A stretch of 52,385 bases of DNA. Source: Erwinia phyllosphaerae. GTDB lineage: Bacteria; Pseudomonadota; Gammaproteobacteria; Enterobacterales; Enterobacteriaceae. The stretch spans positions 1-52,385 of the forward strand of contig NZ_JAHSPF010000017.1 in the NCBI RefSeq assembly GCF_019132875.1, in the 5' to 3' direction. Under the pieces are notes generated by a model. The model was not told where the DNA came from. It made no database searches and saw nothing but the letters and a program-made list of their open reading frames with translations. Shown one piece after another: positions 1 through 9,558 of the stretch. How positions within the stretch are numbered: position 1 is the first letter of the stretch; each line of letters starts with the position of its first letter. Made by a program: the position numbers and the translations under genes.

Positions 1-73
1 GAGTAGCGCAGCTTGGTAGCGCAACTGGTTTGGGACCAGTGGGTCGGAGGTTCGAATCCTCTCTCGCCGACCA
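1..73 (+). tRNA. proM: tRNA-Pro (anticodon UGG), 5' end cut by window
   Basis: The D arm, anticodon arm with loop TTTGGGA (anticodon TGG), variable loop, T arm with GGTTCGAATCC, and the acceptor 3' strand ending in encoded CCA are all readable. The 3' acceptor strand CGCCG needs a 5' partner of which only the end is in the window, so about four bases are missing. It matches E. coli proM, the last gene of the argX-hisR-leuT-proM array that precedes glmZ and hemY, which is also the context here. Confidence 0.96.
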
Positions 74-112
74 TATTAAGAAAAGGCCAGCTTTCGAGCT
101 GGCCTTTTTGCG
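55..112 (+). repeat. Direct repeat copy 1: tRNA-Pro 3' end plus terminator
   Basis: These 58 bases, comprising the last 19 bases of the tRNA, a short linker and the terminator, recur without mismatch at 204-261. This is the copy attached to the functional tRNA. Confidence 0.9.
82..109 (+). terminator. Rho-independent terminator of the tRNA operon
   Basis: A GGCCAGC/GCTGGCC stem with a short loop is preceded by A residues and followed by five T residues, starting nine bases after the tRNA CCA. An identical copy of this hairpin occurs at about 231-258 as part of a duplicated segment. Confidence 0.9.
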
Positions 113-203
113 CTCAAAGCTCAAAGAGGATGAGAACCTCCGAAGGAGGTTTGAGCCGAGCGAAGCGAGACAACGTTGCTTTGGCAACGGCCCGCAGGGG
201 AAT

Positions 204-261
204 AATCCTCTCTCGCCGACCATATTAAGAAAAGGCCAGCTTTCGAGCTGGCCTTTTTGCG
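204..261 (+). repeat. Direct repeat copy 2: orphan tRNA-Pro 3' end plus terminator
   Basis: Exact 58-base copy of 55-112, offset by 149 bases. No complete tRNA precedes it. The intervening DNA carries two hairpins: AACCTCC/GGAGGTT at 135-151 and CGTTGC/GCAACG at 174-189. The arrangement resembles the tRNA-end repeats of the E. coli tyrT operon (rtT RNA). Whether the segment is transcribed past the first terminator cannot be read from sequence. Confidence 0.88.
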
Positions 262-286
262 TCTCTGTCGTTAAAACGCTAAAGCG

Positions 287-304
287 TGTCGCTAAAAAGA
301 GACA
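287..304 (+). promoter_or_regulatory. GlrR-type binding site 1 upstream of glmZ
   Basis: Perfect TGTC-N10-GACA, the pattern known for the GlrR response regulator that activates sigma54 promoters of glmY and glmZ in Enterobacterales. It lies about 200 bases upstream of the promoter, a normal distance for an enhancer site. Assignment rests on motif and position. Confidence 0.7.
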
Positions 305-349
305 TTTAACTCATTGTTATTATTCACCTTTACCTCACTATACATGGCC

Positions 350-367
350 TGTCGCTAACAAACGACG
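350..367 (+). promoter_or_regulatory. GlrR-type binding site 2 upstream of glmZ
   Basis: TGTC-N10-GACG, one mismatch from the dyad. The ten-base spacer starts with GCTAA as in site 1. Second of three sites. Confidence 0.6.
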
Positions 368-381
368 CCTGGCCCGCTTTC

Positions 382-399
382 CGTCGCTATATAAAGACA
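382..399 (+). promoter_or_regulatory. GlrR-type binding site 3 upstream of glmZ
   Basis: CGTC-N10-GACA, one mismatch from the dyad, 32 bases after site 2. Its spacer also begins GCTA. Three such sites in about 110 bases make chance unlikely. Confidence 0.6.
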
Positions 400-488
400 A
401 CCGCAGACAGGCCGTTTTAAAAAGGTCGGTGTTATAAGTGACTGTATAAAAAGAATATAAATTATCATTATCGCGTCAGCTGAAGACC

Positions 489-509
489 TGGCACGTTAAC
501 TGCTATAAT
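489..509 (+). promoter_or_regulatory. Overlapping sigma54 and sigma70 promoters of glmZ
   Basis: TGGCACG at 489-495 gives the -24 element (GG at 490-491). TGC at 501-503 gives the -12 element (GC at 502-503), with the standard ten-base interval. A perfect sigma70 -10 hexamer TATAAT at 504-509 overlaps the -12 region, and both predict the same start near 516. Enterobacterial glmY and glmZ are known for such overlapping promoters. No clear -35 hexamer is visible. Confidence 0.8.
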
Positions 510-515
510 CCCCCT

Positions 516-715
516 GTAGATGCTCATTCCACCTCTTATGTTTGCGCACGCTTCATAAACCCGGGAATGATGCAGAGCCCCCTTAGGGTACCTGTTGTCC
601 ATCTGCCGCTATCGCCGTAAGGCTTTAACGGGCGTCCAGGACACAACGTTGAGTCAGGTACCAGCCGGTCTTTTCGGCCTGTTTTTACACCCGCCAAACC
701 GGTGGGTGTTTTTTT
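516..715 (+). ncRNA. glmZ: Small regulatory RNA GlmZ
   Basis: About 200 bases, close to the roughly 207 nt of E. coli GlmZ, in the same place between proM and hemY. The 5' end begins GTAGATGCTCATTCC as in E. coli. The conserved GGACACAACGTTGAGT block at 639-654 is the region that base-pairs with the glmS leader to activate GlmS translation; Hfq and the adaptor/decoy system RapZ-GlmY-RNase E are the known partners. GGTACC near 588 can pair with GGTACC near 657, forming the central stem. The 3' end is a terminator hairpin ACACCCGCC/GGTGGGTGT at 687-709 followed by a T run. The small open frames here are not believable genes. Confidence 0.93.
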
Positions 716-724
716 ATGCGCAGG

Positions 725-752
725 CGAAAAAAAACCGGGCAGGTGCCCGGTT
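725..752 (-). terminator. Rho-independent terminator of the heme operon
   Basis: Read on the minus strand, an AACCGGGC/GCCCGGTT stem with a four-base loop is followed by a long T run. It lies 34 bases past the hemY stop codon and faces the GlmZ terminator, so the two transcripts converge with separate hairpins. Confidence 0.9.
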
Positions 753-785
753 CAGGTTATCGATAACGTGTTGCTATGGCTGGCT

Positions 786-1976
786 TCAGGGATTGTTTTT
801 CAAGGTCAGCAGCAAACCGTCGCGGCGCATCTCTGCGGCTTCTTCCGGCTTGTTCTGGCGGTCCAGCGTATCGGCCAGCCAGGCGTAGTCGAAAGCATCA
901 GGTCGCTGCTTCAGCGCTTCGCGGAAAGCGTCGCTCGCCTTTTCCCATTCACCGTGCTTCATCAGCAGCTGACCCAGCGTGCTGTGCAGCAGTGGCGTAG
1001 CGCCATGCTGTTTAATCTGCTGGCGCAGCGCTTTTTCCAGCTGGTCAGGATTGCCGGTTTTCAGACGCGGCATCAGCAGTACCAGGCGCTCATCGTAACC
1101 GCGCTTAAGCCCGTCCAGCACGATCGCCTGAGCGGTCTCATGGTCGTCGCAGACGATCAGATGGTCCGCCATCGCCACCTGCAGCGCCGTTTCGTGCCGC
1201 GTTTTACGGCTCTGGTCATGCCACCAGCGCTTCAGTCCTTCGCTTCCCTGATCGGCCATCGCCTGACTCATTAAGCCAAGCCATGCCTGCTGCTGTAGCG
1301 CCAGCCGGTGCGTTTCATCGGCGACGCCAGCTTTTTCCATTGCGGGCAGGATATCCAGCAACGCGCTCCACGCGCCGGTACGTACGTATGCCTGTTCTGC
1401 CAGACGCAAGACTTCAGGATGGCGCGGCGCGACCTCAAGCAGTCTGTCGACGCCGTGTCTTGCCGCATGATCCTCATTGCGCGCCAGCTGCAGGCGTACC
1501 CGCGTAATCTCTACCGGCAGCTGGTCGTTACCGGCCAGTTCGGTTGCCCGTTCCAGATGCTGATTAGCGCGCGCTTCGTCGTTGCGTTGCTGAGCCGCTT
1601 CCGCTGCCAGCAGATAGTTCACCATTGGCTGTTCGGCATGGTCGGCGTTACGCGACAGCAGCTTCTCAACCTGACGATGATCGCCTTCCGCCAGCTTAAG
1701 CAGTGCGGCGTTGGTTTGCTTACGCGCGCGGTTGCGCTTGCGGCCCTTAAACCAGCCGCGAGTACGGGCACCGGTGCGAAACAGACGACGCAATACCCAC
1801 TCAACAAAAAGAATCACCAGCAGCGCCAGGATCAGAATGATCACCAGGCCGGTAACGCTGGTTTCAATATTCCAGCTATCGGTCTGGATCAGCACATAGC
1901 CCTGGTGGCCTGCCAGCATTGGACCAAGCACGACACCTGCCATCAATAACACAAAAACGATCAGTACCTTAAGCAT
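786..1976 (-). CDS. hemY: HemY, inner-membrane TPR protein of the heme operon
   Basis: 396 residues, against 398 in E. coli. It has an N-terminal membrane segment (about 1-22), a second one (about 42-64), a basic cytoplasmic stretch (about 65-90), then alpha-helical TPR-like repeats to the C-terminus. This family is named for the operon; it is not the Gram-positive protoporphyrinogen oxidase HemY. It is thought to support late heme biosynthesis at the membrane, but no enzymatic activity is established. Last gene of hemC-hemD-hemX-hemY, starting two bases after the hemX stop, with a terminator just downstream. Protoporphyrinogen oxidase in this genome is supplied by hemG at the other end of the window. 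Confidence 0.95.
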   Translation of the reverse strand: MLKVLIVFVLLMAGVVLGPMLAGHQGYVLIQTDSWNIETSVTGLVIILILALLVILFVEWVLRRLFRTGARTRGWFKGRKRNRARKQTNAALLKLAEGDHRQVEKLLSRNADHAEQPMVNYLLAAEAAQQRNDEARANQHLERATELAGNDQLPVEITRVRLQLARNEDHAARHGVDRLLEVAPRHPEVLRLAEQAYVRTGAWSALLDILPAMEKAGVADETHRLALQQQAWLGLMSQAMADQGSEGLKRWWHDQSRKTRHETALQVAMADHLIVCDDHETAQAIVLDGLKRGYDERLVLLMPRLKTGNPDQLEKALRQQIKQHGATPLLHSTLGQLLMKHGEWEKASDAFREALKQRPDAFDYAWLADTLDRQNKPEEAAEMRRDGLLLTLKNNP

Positions 1977-1978
1977 GC

Positions 1979-3106
1979 TTATTCTCCCTGCTGCTGTTGG
2001 GCACCTGGCTGAGCCAGCAGGTTACGCACGCGTGTTTGCATCAGCTTATCCAGCATCGGCTGGCTTTGCAGCGCGTTCGGCACGTCCATTGATACGCTTT
2101 GCTGGCTAAGTTCGTCCAGCTGGCTGAGGAAGGCTTTTGTTGCCGCGTCGTTAGTATCAAACCAGGCGCGAACCCAGGCAGAAACCGAGTCGATGGACTG
2201 CTTATAGATTTGATCCTGGTGGCGTGGCACAGCCTGAGCAGCAATCAGCAGGCGCGAACGGATGTTCTCGCGCAGATAAACGTCCTGATTAGGCGCCAGC
2301 AGCGGTTCGGCTGTGGTGTCACGGCGACGGATGGTAATGAAATCATCCATAAAGTTATGCCAGCTTTTTACCAGATTCTGTCGCCATTCGCGCAGCGAAG
2401 AGGAAAGCTCACCGCTATCGGCATCCATTGGCGCGTCGTCGCTGTCATCATCGGCCAGGCGCAGATTATCGACGCCGTTGGAAAGCTGGTTAAGCTTGAG
2501 AATAATGCCGTCGTAATCGACCTGGCTAATCGAGGAGAGCGTACTGATATCCTGCGTTAGCGCCCGGCGCACGTCGATCAGGCTGGGATCGTTCATGTCG
2601 GCCAGGCTGGCGTCGGCGCTTTTCAGCAGCGCGGCGGCGGTGGTGACGTCCTGATCGCTCCAGAGTTTGCGACCGGCCAGCTTAACCAGATAGTCGGCCT
2701 GAGCCAGCAGCCAGGTATGCGCGTCGTTACCCGAAATCGTCGCGACTTTTTCTTTCAACTCGTCCAGCTGCTTACTGGTCGCTGCCTGCTGTGCGCGGGC
2801 GGCATCCAGCGCGCTGCCTTGCGCGGCAAGCTGACGAACCAGCGTTTGTTTCTCGCCAGCGGCATCCTGCTGCAGCGCGGCCAGCTGATCTGCCAGCGCT
2901 TTATTTGCCGCAGCCTGGTGCTGAGCCTGAGAGTGGGCATTGAAATAGAGGCCGACGCCGGAAGCCAGCGCGATGGCAATCGCCAGTACGGCCAGCGCCG
3001 TCGCCCCATTGCGCGGCTTGCGCGGTGGTTTTTGCTCTGGCGTTAAGGTTGCTTCCTCTGGGGTGGTCGCTTCAACCATGGCAGAGGCGTCTTTGTGTTC
3101 CGTCAT
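1979..3106 (-). CDS. hemX: HemX, membrane protein of the heme operon
   Basis: 375 residues. An acidic N-terminus is followed by a single membrane segment (about 38-58), a periplasmic coiled-coil rich in Ala/Gln (about 60-130), then the conserved HemX domain containing [20 protein letters not shown]. The start is placed at MTEHKD because it aligns with the E. coli start and has GGGA about nine bases upstream. An in-frame ATG five codons earlier (3121) is possible. Once described as a uroporphyrinogen III methyltransferase, but the family lacks that fold and its role is unsettled; a membrane partner of HemY is a reasonable inference. Confidence 0.93.
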   Translation of the reverse strand: MTEHKDASAMVEATTPEEATLTPEQKPPRKPRNGATALAVLAIAIALASGVGLYFNAHSQAQHQAAANKALADQLAALQQDAAGEKQTLVRQLAAQGSALDAARAQQAATSKQLDELKEKVATISGNDAHTWLLAQADYLVKLAGRKLWSDQDVTTAAALLKSADASLADMNDPSLIDVRRALTQDISTLSSISQVDYDGIILKLNQLSNGVDNLRLADDDSDDAPMDADSGELSSSLREWRQNLVKSWHNFMDDFITIRRRDTTAEPLLAPNQDVYLRENIRSRLLIAAQAVPRHQDQIYKQSIDSVSAWVRAWFDTNDAATKAFLSQLDELSQQSVSMDVPNALQSQPMLDKLMQTRVRNLLAQPGAQQQQGE

Positions 3107-3129
3107 TGTGGCACATCCCATATTTAAGT

Positions 3130-3870
3130 TTATTGTAACGCGCGCAGCAGCGCGTCGTTATCGGCACCTTCGGCTACCTGAACCGCTCGCCAGCCCAGTT
3201 CTCTGGCGCGGGTAGCCAGGCGTTCACTAACGACCACCAGTCGGCAGTGGAGAAGCCATTCCTCACGATCGATCTCCGGGAAGAGCGAATAAAGCTGCTG
3301 CAACATTTCGCCGCTGGTTACAACCAGCGTATCAACCTGGCGATCTCGCCAGCGTCGACCTTCCTCGGCACCCTGATAAATTTTCGCACAGCGTTGATAG
3401 CATTCAACAAACTGTACATCAGCACCGCGCTGTTGCAAGGTTTCCGCCAGTAATTCACGTCCGCCATTGCCGCGCAGAATCAGCGCGCGCTTTCCGGCAA
3501 CCTGCTGTAAAGCAGGAAGCTGGATCAATATTTCACTGGTTTCGCGCTCGTGCGGCCAGACCACATCCCGGCCACTGACCGTATGCAAAGCCAGCGCGGT
3601 GGTACGGCCTATAGCATAATAGTGCAGAGAGGAAGGCCACGAAACGCCAGCGCGCGCTAAAGCGGGATGGGCGTAATGAATAGCGTGTTGGGAAAGAAGA
3701 AAAACCAGATCGCCATCCTGTAATGAAGCCAGCTGCTGCGGTAGCTGGTCCAGGCCGGTGCCCGGCGTAAATTCGATCAGCGGCATAGACCAGGCAACCC
3801 GGCCAGCGGTACGTAAACGGCTGACCAGCTCTTCAGCCGCCGGAGCCGGACGGGTTACCAGGATGCTCAT
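3130..3870 (-). CDS. hemD: Uroporphyrinogen-III synthase
   Basis: 246 residues, the same length as E. coli HemD. It closes linear hydroxymethylbilane with inversion of ring D to give uroporphyrinogen III, the branch point to heme, siroheme and cobalamin. The N-terminal [10 protein letters not shown] and the two-lobed alpha/beta pattern with a C-terminal [17 protein letters not shown] segment are typical of the family, which has few invariant catalytic residues. Its ATG overlaps the hemC stop by four bases, so the two are probably translationally coupled, which fits direct handover of an unstable intermediate. Confidence 0.97.
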   Translation of the reverse strand: MSILVTRPAPAAEELVSRLRTAGRVAWSMPLIEFTPGTGLDQLPQQLASLQDGDLVFLLSQHAIHYAHPALARAGVSWPSSLHYYAIGRTTALALHTVSGRDVVWPHERETSEILIQLPALQQVAGKRALILRGNGGRELLAETLQQRGADVQFVECYQRCAKIYQGAEEGRRWRDRQVDTLVVTSGEMLQQLYSLFPEIDREEWLLHCRLVVVSERLATRARELGWRAVQVAEGADNDALLRALQ

Positions 3871-4808
3871 TTTGGCGGATTTCCTTTATAGACTTCTGCC
3901 AGGATTTCACGTGCGCCGTTGCTCAACAGCTCTTCGGCCAGCGAGATACCCATTTTTTCTGCATCTTCACGCGGCCCACGGCGTTCGCCACGGATCATCT
4001 TACTGCCGTCCGGCGAACCAACCAGCCCGCGCAGCCAAAGTTCGTTACCTTCCAGCTCGGCAAAACTGCCGATTGGCACCTGGCAACCGCCCTCCAGCCG
4101 GGTATTCATCGCGCGCTCGGCTTTTACGCGTATTGCCGTATCTTCATCATTCAGCGCGGCCAGCAGGGTAATGGTGTCTGCATCGTCCAGGCGGCACTCA
4201 ATCCCGACCGCGCCCTGGCCTACCGCAGGCAAAGATTCTTCTGCCGGCATGGCGTGGCGAATACGGTCGCCCTGTCCCAGACGCTTCAGACCCGCGACGG
4301 CAAGAATGATGGCGTCGTAATCGCCCGCATCCAGCTTGCTTAAACGAGTGCCGACGTTGCCGCGCAGCGAGCGGATAATCAGGTCCGGACGGCGGGCGCT
4401 AAGCTGACACTGGCGACGCAGGCTGCTTGTGCCGACAACGGCGCCCTGCGGGAGCGCATCAACAGAATCAAACTTGTGGGAAACGAAAGCGTCGAGCGGA
4501 TCTTCACGCTCGCAGATAGTCACCAGCCCCAGCCCCTGCGGAAACTCTACCGGCACATCTTTCATCGAGTGAACGGCAATATCGGCGCGGCCGTCCAGTA
4601 AAGCCTGTTCAAGCTCTTTGACAAACAGGCCCTTGCCGCCAACCTTCGCCAGCGGCGTATCTAAAATAATGTCACCTTTGGTGACCATAGGCACCAGCTC
4701 AACGCGCAGCCCTGGATGGCTGGCCATCAAACGCTGCTGAACATAGTGCGCCTGCCACAGCGCAAGCGGACTCTGGCGGGTAGCTATTCTTAAAATTTTG
4801 TCTGACAT
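3867..4808 (-). CDS. hemC: Porphobilinogen deaminase (hydroxymethylbilane synthase)
   Basis: 313 residues, equal to E. coli. It polymerises four porphobilinogen molecules to hydroxymethylbilane using a covalently bound dipyrromethane cofactor. The cofactor-carrying Cys242 lies in [10 protein letters not shown] and catalytic Asp84 in HSMKDVP; the substrate-binding arginines sit in [10 protein letters not shown] and [11 protein letters not shown]. First gene of the hemCDXY operon and divergent from cyaA, with 287 bases between the two starts. In E. coli this shared region carries both promoters; the hemC promoter was not resolved here. Confidence 0.98.
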   Translation of the reverse strand: MSDKILRIATRQSPLALWQAHYVQQRLMASHPGLRVELVPMVTKGDIILDTPLAKVGGKGLFVKELEQALLDGRADIAVHSMKDVPVEFPQGLGLVTICEREDPLDAFVSHKFDSVDALPQGAVVGTSSLRRQCQLSARRPDLIIRSLRGNVGTRLSKLDAGDYDAIILAVAGLKRLGQGDRIRHAMPAEESLPAVGQGAVGIECRLDDADTITLLAALNDEDTAIRVKAERAMNTRLEGGCQVPIGSFAELEGNELWLRGLVGSPDGSKMIRGERRGPREDAEKMGISLAEELLSNGAREILAEVYKGNPPK

Positions 4809-4981
4809 GCTGGTTACCGTTTTTATCGTTCACTGATTATCCTATCATTGTTACGGGAAGCCTGTCAGTTTCCACGGCCTGAAACGGCGATGGCGGGGCG
4901 GGTTGCGGGATTTTGGGTCTGGCTGGTGGTAAAACGTGCTAAACTGTTTGGTAGCGCAACTTTCTTTACGGTCAACCGACC

Positions 4982-5003
4982 AGGTGTTAGATTGATCACG
5001 TTT
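4982..5003 (+). promoter_or_regulatory. CRP site in the cyaA promoter region
   Basis: TGTTA-N6-TCACG at 4985-5000, close to the CRP consensus TGTGA-N6-TCACA. E. coli cyaA carries a very similar site over its main promoter, where CRP-cAMP represses adenylate cyclase synthesis. The surrounding bases are also strongly conserved with E. coli, as recalled. Confidence 0.75.
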
Positions 5004-5095
5004 CCAGCAATAATTTGCACGACTATTTTTAAAGCAAGCGGCAAATTTCGGAAACAGGGTTTTTTGCAGGCACTGGGATAATCAGGCGAGACGTC

Positions 5096-7645
5096 TTGTA
5101 CCTCTACATTGAGACACTGAAACAGAGACTGGATGCCATCAACCAGCTGCGCGTCGATCGCGCCCTGGCGGCGATGGGACCTGAGTTCCAACAGGTTTAC
5201 AGTCTGCTGCCGACCTTATTACATTATCATCATCCGCTGATGCCGGGTTACCTTGCGGGTAACGTTCCACATGGCATCAGCTTCTACACGCCTGATGAAA
5301 GCCAAAAAACTTATCTCGATGATTTAGAAGGTAAATCTGGATCTTCCGCCGCGCTGACGCCGCAGGGTGAACTGCCGATTACCGGCGTTTACTCGATGGG
5401 CAGCACCTCTTCCGTCGGCCAGAACGCCACTTCTGACCTGGATATCTGGGTTTGCCATCAATCCTGGCTGGATAACGAAGAGCGTCTGGCGCTGCAAAAG
5501 AAATGTACGCTGCTGCAAAAATGGTGTGCGGGCATGGGCGTGGATGCCAGCTTCTTCCTGATCGATGAAAACCGCTTCCGCCACAATGAAAGCGGCAGCC
5601 TGGGTGGCGAAGACTGTGGTTCCACGCAGCATATTCTACTGCTGGATGAGTTTTACCGTACCGCCGTGCGCATGGCCGGCAAGCGTATTCTGTGGAATAT
5701 GGTGCCGGGCGAAGAGGAAGAGCATTACGACGACTACGTAATGTCGCTTTATCAAAAAGGCGTGCTGACGCCGAACGAATGGCTCGACCTGGGCGGCCTT
5801 GGCACGCTTTCCGCTGAAGAGTACTTCGGCGCGAGCCTGTGGCAGCTCTATAAAAGCATCGACTCTCCTTATAAAGCGGTGTTGAAAACGCTGCTGCTGG
5901 AAGCCTATTCCTGGGAATATCCGAGCACGCGCCTGCTGGCAATGGATATCAAACAGCGCCTGCACGACGGCGAAATCGTCTCCTATGGCCTCGATCCCTA
6001 CTGCATGATGCTGGAACGCGTCACGCACTATCTCACCAGCATCGATGACCATGCGCGTCTCGATCTGGTGCGCCGCTGCTTCTATTTAAAAGTACGTGAA
6101 AAATTATCGGTCAGCAGCGAACCGGGCTGGCGGCGGGAAATCCTTGGCCAGCTGGTAAAAGAGTGGGGCTGGGACAAGCAGCGTCTGATCATGCTGGACA
6201 GCCGCGCCGAATGGAAAATCGGCCGCGTGCGCGAGGCGCACAATGAGCTGCTGGACGCGATGATGCAGAGCTATCGCAACCTGATCCGCTTTGCGCGCCG
6301 CAATAATCTGAGCGTCAGCGCCAGCCCGCAGGATATCGGCGTGTTAACGCGTAAGCTTTACGCCGCTTTTGAAGCGCTGCCGGGAAAAGTCACGCTGGTG
6401 AACCCGCAGATTTCTCCGGACCTTTCCGAACCGCATTTGACCTTTATCCACGTGCCGCACGGCCGCGCTAACCGTGCGGGCTGGTATCTGTATAACCAGG
6501 CACCGGATATGCAGTCGATCATCAGCCATCAGCCGCTGGAATATAACCGCTATCTTAACAAGCTGGTTGCCTGGGCGTGGTTCAACGGTTTGCTGACCAG
6601 CAAAACGCGCCTGCATATCAAGGGCAACGAGCTTTGCGATCTGGCCAGGCTGCAGGAGCTGGTGGCGGATGTGTCGCACCATTTTCCGCTGCGCCTGCCC
6701 GCGCCGACGCCAAAGGCGCTGTATAGCCCGTGTGAGATCCGCCATCTGGCGATTATTGTTAATCTGGAATATGACCCGACCGCCGCTTTCCGCAATCAGG
6801 TAGTGCATTTCGATTTCCGCAAGCTGGACGTGTTCAGCTTCGGCCAGCAGCAGCAGTGTTTAATTGGCAGCATCGATCTGCTTTACCGCAACTCGTGGAA
6901 TGAAGTGCGCACGCTGCATTTCAACGGCGAGCAGGCGATGATTGAGGCGCTAAAAACCATTCTGGGCAAAATGCATCAGGATGCTGCGCCGCCGGATGCC
7001 GTAGAAGTCTTCTGCTACAGCCAGCATCTGCGCGGTTTAATCCGCACGCGCGTACAGCAGCTGGTGTCCGAATGTATTGAGCTGCGCCTTTCCAGCACGC
7101 GCCAGGAGCCGGGCCGCTTTAAGGCCGTGCGCGTGGCCGGCCAGACCTGGGGGCTGTTCTTTGAGCGCCTGAGCGTTTCGGTGCAGAAATTAGAGAACGC
7201 CGTGGAGTTTTATGGCGCTATCTCCAATAACAAGCTGCACGGCCTGTCGATAAAGGTAGAAACGGACCAGACTCGTTTGCCGTCGGTGGTAAACGGCTAC
7301 GCCAGCGAAGGCATTATTCAGTTCTTCTTTGAAGATACCAAAGACGATCGCGGCTTCAATATCTATATTCTGGATGAAACCAACCGCGTCGAAATTTATC
7401 ATCACTGCGAAGGCAGTAAAGAGGAGCTGGTGCGCGACGTCAGCCGCTTCTATTCTTCCTCGCACGATCGGTTTACCTACGGCTCCAGCTTTATTAACTT
7501 CAACCTGCCGCAGTTTTATCAGATTGTGCAGGTGGACGACCGTTTTCAGGTTATTCCTTTCCGCAGCCAGGCGCTGGCGCAGCTTTGCGCAGCCGTTTCG
7601 GATAACGATCCCAGCGACTACGCACAGCGCTACCAAATGCACTGA
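5096..7645 (+). CDS. cyaA: Class I adenylate cyclase
   Basis: 849 residues (848 in E. coli). It makes cAMP from ATP, the signal for CRP in catabolite control. The catalytic domain is N-terminal: GSTSSVGQ (102-109) followed by DLD with Asp114 and Asp116 forms the nucleotidyltransferase metal site. The C-terminal half is the regulatory domain that responds to the glucose PTS (EIIA-Glc). The start is a TTG at 5096, the same unusual codon as E. coli cyaA, with an AGGCGAG ribosome site upstream; the weak start is known to limit cyclase level. The CRP site upstream supports autoregulation. Unlike E. coli, no cyaY gene follows. Confidence 0.98.
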   Translation: MYLYIETLKQRLDAINQLRVDRALAAMGPEFQQVYSLLPTLLHYHHPLMPGYLAGNVPHGISFYTPDESQKTYLDDLEGKSGSSAALTPQGELPITGVYSMGSTSSVGQNATSDLDIWVCHQSWLDNEERLALQKKCTLLQKWCAGMGVDASFFLIDENRFRHNESGSLGGEDCGSTQHILLLDEFYRTAVRMAGKRILWNMVPGEEEEHYDDYVMSLYQKGVLTPNEWLDLGGLGTLSAEEYFGASLWQLYKSIDSPYKAVLKTLLLEAYSWEYPSTRLLAMDIKQRLHDGEIVSYGLDPYCMMLERVTHYLTSIDDHARLDLVRRCFYLKVREKLSVSSEPGWRREILGQLVKEWGWDKQRLIMLDSRAEWKIGRVREAHNELLDAMMQSYRNLIRFARRNNLSVSASPQDIGVLTRKLYAAFEALPGKVTLVNPQISPDLSEPHLTFIHVPHGRANRAGWYLYNQAPDMQSIISHQPLEYNRYLNKLVAWAWFNGLLTSKTRLHIKGNELCDLARLQELVADVSHHFPLRLPAPTPKALYSPCEIRHLAIIVNLEYDPTAAFRNQVVHFDFRKLDVFSFGQQQQCLIGSIDLLYRNSWNEVRTLHFNGEQAMIEALKTILGKMHQDAAPPDAVEVFCYSQHLRGLIRTRVQQLVSECIELRLSSTRQEPGRFKAVRVAGQTWGLFFERLSVSVQKLENAVEFYGAISNNKLHGLSIKVETDQTRLPSVVNGYASEGIIQFFFEDTKDDRGFNIYILDETNRVEIYHHCEGSKEELVRDVSRFYSSSHDRFTYGSSFINFNLPQFYQIVQVDDRFQVIPFRSQALAQLCAAVSDNDPSDYAQRYQMH

Positions 7646-7783
7646 CGGCGCGCGCCAGCGTTGTCAGGGCATTTATTCCACGCCGCCGCGCATTTAACCC
7701 CTTTCCTTTCTGCAAGCTTCGCCTTTTTCCTGTTGCTTTTAGCACTTCACCTGCGATGATAGTCAACCAACAGGCAGCAACAA

Positions 7784-8008
7784 ATGAGCAGAACGAGCAT
7801 GAAGAAAATGATTTGTCGGCTGGCGCTGGCGCTAGCCGTGGTGAGTCTGGCGGGATGCGGACTGAAAGGCCCTCTCTATTTTCCAAAGCAGGAACAGCCG
7901 CAAAAAACCGCAGGTAAAGCGACGCAGCCCAAAACGGCGAGCACGGCAGCGGTTAACGCGCAGCAGCAGTCAAAGACCACCGATGCGGAACAGCAATCGG
8001 CTCAGTAA
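7784..8008 (+). CDS. lptM: LptM (YifL), small outer-membrane lipoprotein
   Basis: 74 residues from this start. A signal peptide ends in the lipobox LAGC followed by GLKGPLYFP, the conserved signature of LptM, then a low-complexity Gln/Thr/Ala tail. LptM binds the LptDE LPS translocon and promotes correct disulfide formation and assembly of LptD. The ATG at 7784 has AGG nine bases upstream. An ATG at 7799 would put the lipid-modified Cys at residue 20 exactly as in E. coli, so it is a serious alternative. Lies 27 bases before dapF and is probably cotranscribed with it. Confidence 0.93.
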   Translation: MSRTSMKKMICRLALALAVVSLAGCGLKGPLYFPKQEQPQKTAGKATQPKTASTAAVNAQQQSKTTDAEQQSAQ

Positions 8009-8035
8009 AACATGACGCACTCGCTGGAGCCACAC

Positions 8036-8860
8036 ATGCAGTTCTCCAAAATGCACGGTCTGGGCAATGACTTTATGGTCGTCGATGCCGTGACGCAAAA
8101 CGTCTACTTCTCTCCGGAACTGATCCGTCGGCTGGCGGATCGCCATCTGGGGATCGGCTTCGATCAGCTGCTGATCGTAGAGCCGCCTTACGATCCGGAT
8201 CTGGATTTCCACTACCGCATCTTTAACGCTGACGGCAGCGAAGTGGCGCAGTGCGGCAACGGCGCCCGCTGTTTCGCCCGCTTTGTACGGCTGAAAGGCC
8301 TGACTAACAAAAGCGACATCCGCGTCAGCACGCAGACTGGCCGCATGGTACTAAGCGTTACGCCGGACGAAATGGTCTGCGTCAACATGGGCGAGCCGAA
8401 CTTTGAGCCGCAGCAGGTGCCGTTTCGCGCGAACAAAGCGGAAAGCCTTTATCTGATGCGTGCCGCCGAGCAGACGGTAATGTGCGGCGTGGTATCGATG
8501 GGCAATCCGCACTGCGTGTTGCAGGTCGACAGCGTGAAAACCGCGCTGGTAGAAACCTTAGGCCCGGTGCTGGAAAGCCACGAACGTTTTCCTGAGCGCG
8601 TTAACGTTGGCTTTATGGAAGTGGTCGCGCGTGAGCATATCCGCCTGCGCGTTTACGAACGCGGCGCGGGTGAAACCCAGGCGTGCGGCAGCGGTGCCTG
8701 CGCGGCGGTTGCCGTTGGTATTCAACAGATGCTGCTGGCGGAAAAAGTGCGCGTTGACTTACCTGGCGGCAGCCTGACTATCGCCTGGAAAGGGCCTGGC
8801 CATCCGCTTTATATGACCGGCCCCGCCACTCACGTTTACGACGGATTTATTCATCTATGA
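8036..8860 (+). CDS. dapF: Diaminopimelate epimerase
   Basis: 274 residues, the E. coli length. It converts LL-DAP to meso-DAP without a cofactor, supplying peptidoglycan cross-links and lysine. The two catalytic cysteines lie in CGNGARC and in ACGSGAC near the C-terminus. An upstream in-frame ATG at 8012 exists, but [13 protein letters not shown] is the family start and has GGAG seven bases before it. Its stop overlaps the ATG of the next gene by four bases, starting the dapF-yigA-xerC-yigB chain. Confidence 0.98.
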   Translation: MQFSKMHGLGNDFMVVDAVTQNVYFSPELIRRLADRHLGIGFDQLLIVEPPYDPDLDFHYRIFNADGSEVAQCGNGARCFARFVRLKGLTNKSDIRVSTQTGRMVLSVTPDEMVCVNMGEPNFEPQQVPFRANKAESLYLMRAAEQTVMCGVVSMGNPHCVLQVDSVKTALVETLGPVLESHERFPERVNVGFMEVVAREHIRLRVYERGAGETQACGSGACAAVAVGIQQMLLAEKVRVDLPGGSLTIAWKGPGHPLYMTGPATHVYDGFIHL

Positions 8861-9558
8861 AACAGGTCAGCGAGGAGCCATCTGAATTTTTGCTGGACGA
8901 CGGCGCGGTCAGCGACTATCTGCGGCAAAACCCGGATTTCTTTATCCGCAATGCCCGCCAGGTAGAGCAGATGGTGGTGCCGCATCCGGTACGGGGAACC
9001 GTCTCGCTGGTGGAATGGCAGCTTGGTCGCCAGCGTCATCAGATTGCGCAGCTGGAAGAAGAAATTACCCTGCTGATGGAACAGGCCAGCGCCAACCATC
9101 GGCTGTTCGAGAAGCTGTTGACGCTTCAGGCACGGCTTGCCGCCGCCGACAGCCTGCAGGATATGCTTAACCGGCTGCACCGCTGGGCGCGCGAGCTGGG
9201 CATAGCGGGCGCTAACGTGCGCCTGTTCAGTGAAAAATGGCGGATTGGCGCGCCATCGGACTTCACCCAGCTGGCGCTGTCAAAACCGGCTTTTGAGCCC
9301 GTACGCATTCAGCGTCTGGGCAACCAGCAGCACTATCTGGGCAGCCTGAACGGCCCGGAACTGCTGCTGCTGCTGCCGCAGGCAAAAGCGGTCGGCTCGG
9401 TGGCTATGTCGCTGCTGGGCGAGCGCGGCGATCTGGGCGTACTGATTTTCAGCAGCCGCGACAGCCAGCACTATCAGTCCGGGATGGGCACGGTGCTGTT
9501 GCAGCACCTCTCGCAGATGCTGCCGGAACTGCTACAGCGCTGGGTAGAACGGGTATGA
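8857..9558 (+). CDS. yigA: DUF484 protein YigA
   Basis: 233 residues (235 in E. coli). An N-terminal [18 protein letters not shown] segment is followed by a coiled-coil (about 55-95) and a GAF-like domain, the DUF484 architecture. No enzymatic residues are evident and the function is not established. Conserved linkage between dapF and xerC with four-base overlaps on both sides suggests coupled translation but does not reveal a role. Confidence 0.92.
   Translation: MKQVSEEPSEFLLDDGAVSDYLRQNPDFFIRNARQVEQMVVPHPVRGTVSLVEWQLGRQRHQIAQLEEEITLLMEQASANHRLFEKLLTLQARLAAADSLQDMLNRLHRWARELGIAGANVRLFSEKWRIGAPSDFTQLALSKPAFEPVRIQRLGNQQHYLGSLNGPELLLLLPQAKAVGSVAMSLLGERGDLGVLIFSSRDSQHYQSGMGTVLLQHLSQMLPELLQRWVERV

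Noticed and set aside
55..261. Phage attachment sites attL/attR at the tRNA
   Set aside because: Only 149 bases separate the repeats and no integrase is present; the repeat extends through the terminator, which fits a duplication better.
13..437. Two open frames across the tRNA-Pro and its repeat
   Set aside because: They overlap the tRNA, terminator and repeat, with no ribosome site or family resemblance.
595..1274. Plus-strand open frames over glmZ and hemY
   Set aside because: They are antisense to hemY or inside the sRNA; composition reflects the high GC of the real gene.
4865..5191. Minus-strand 108-codon frame in the hemC-cyaA gap
   Set aside because: It covers the cyaA promoter and start; no homologue recognised and hemC has its own start at 4808.
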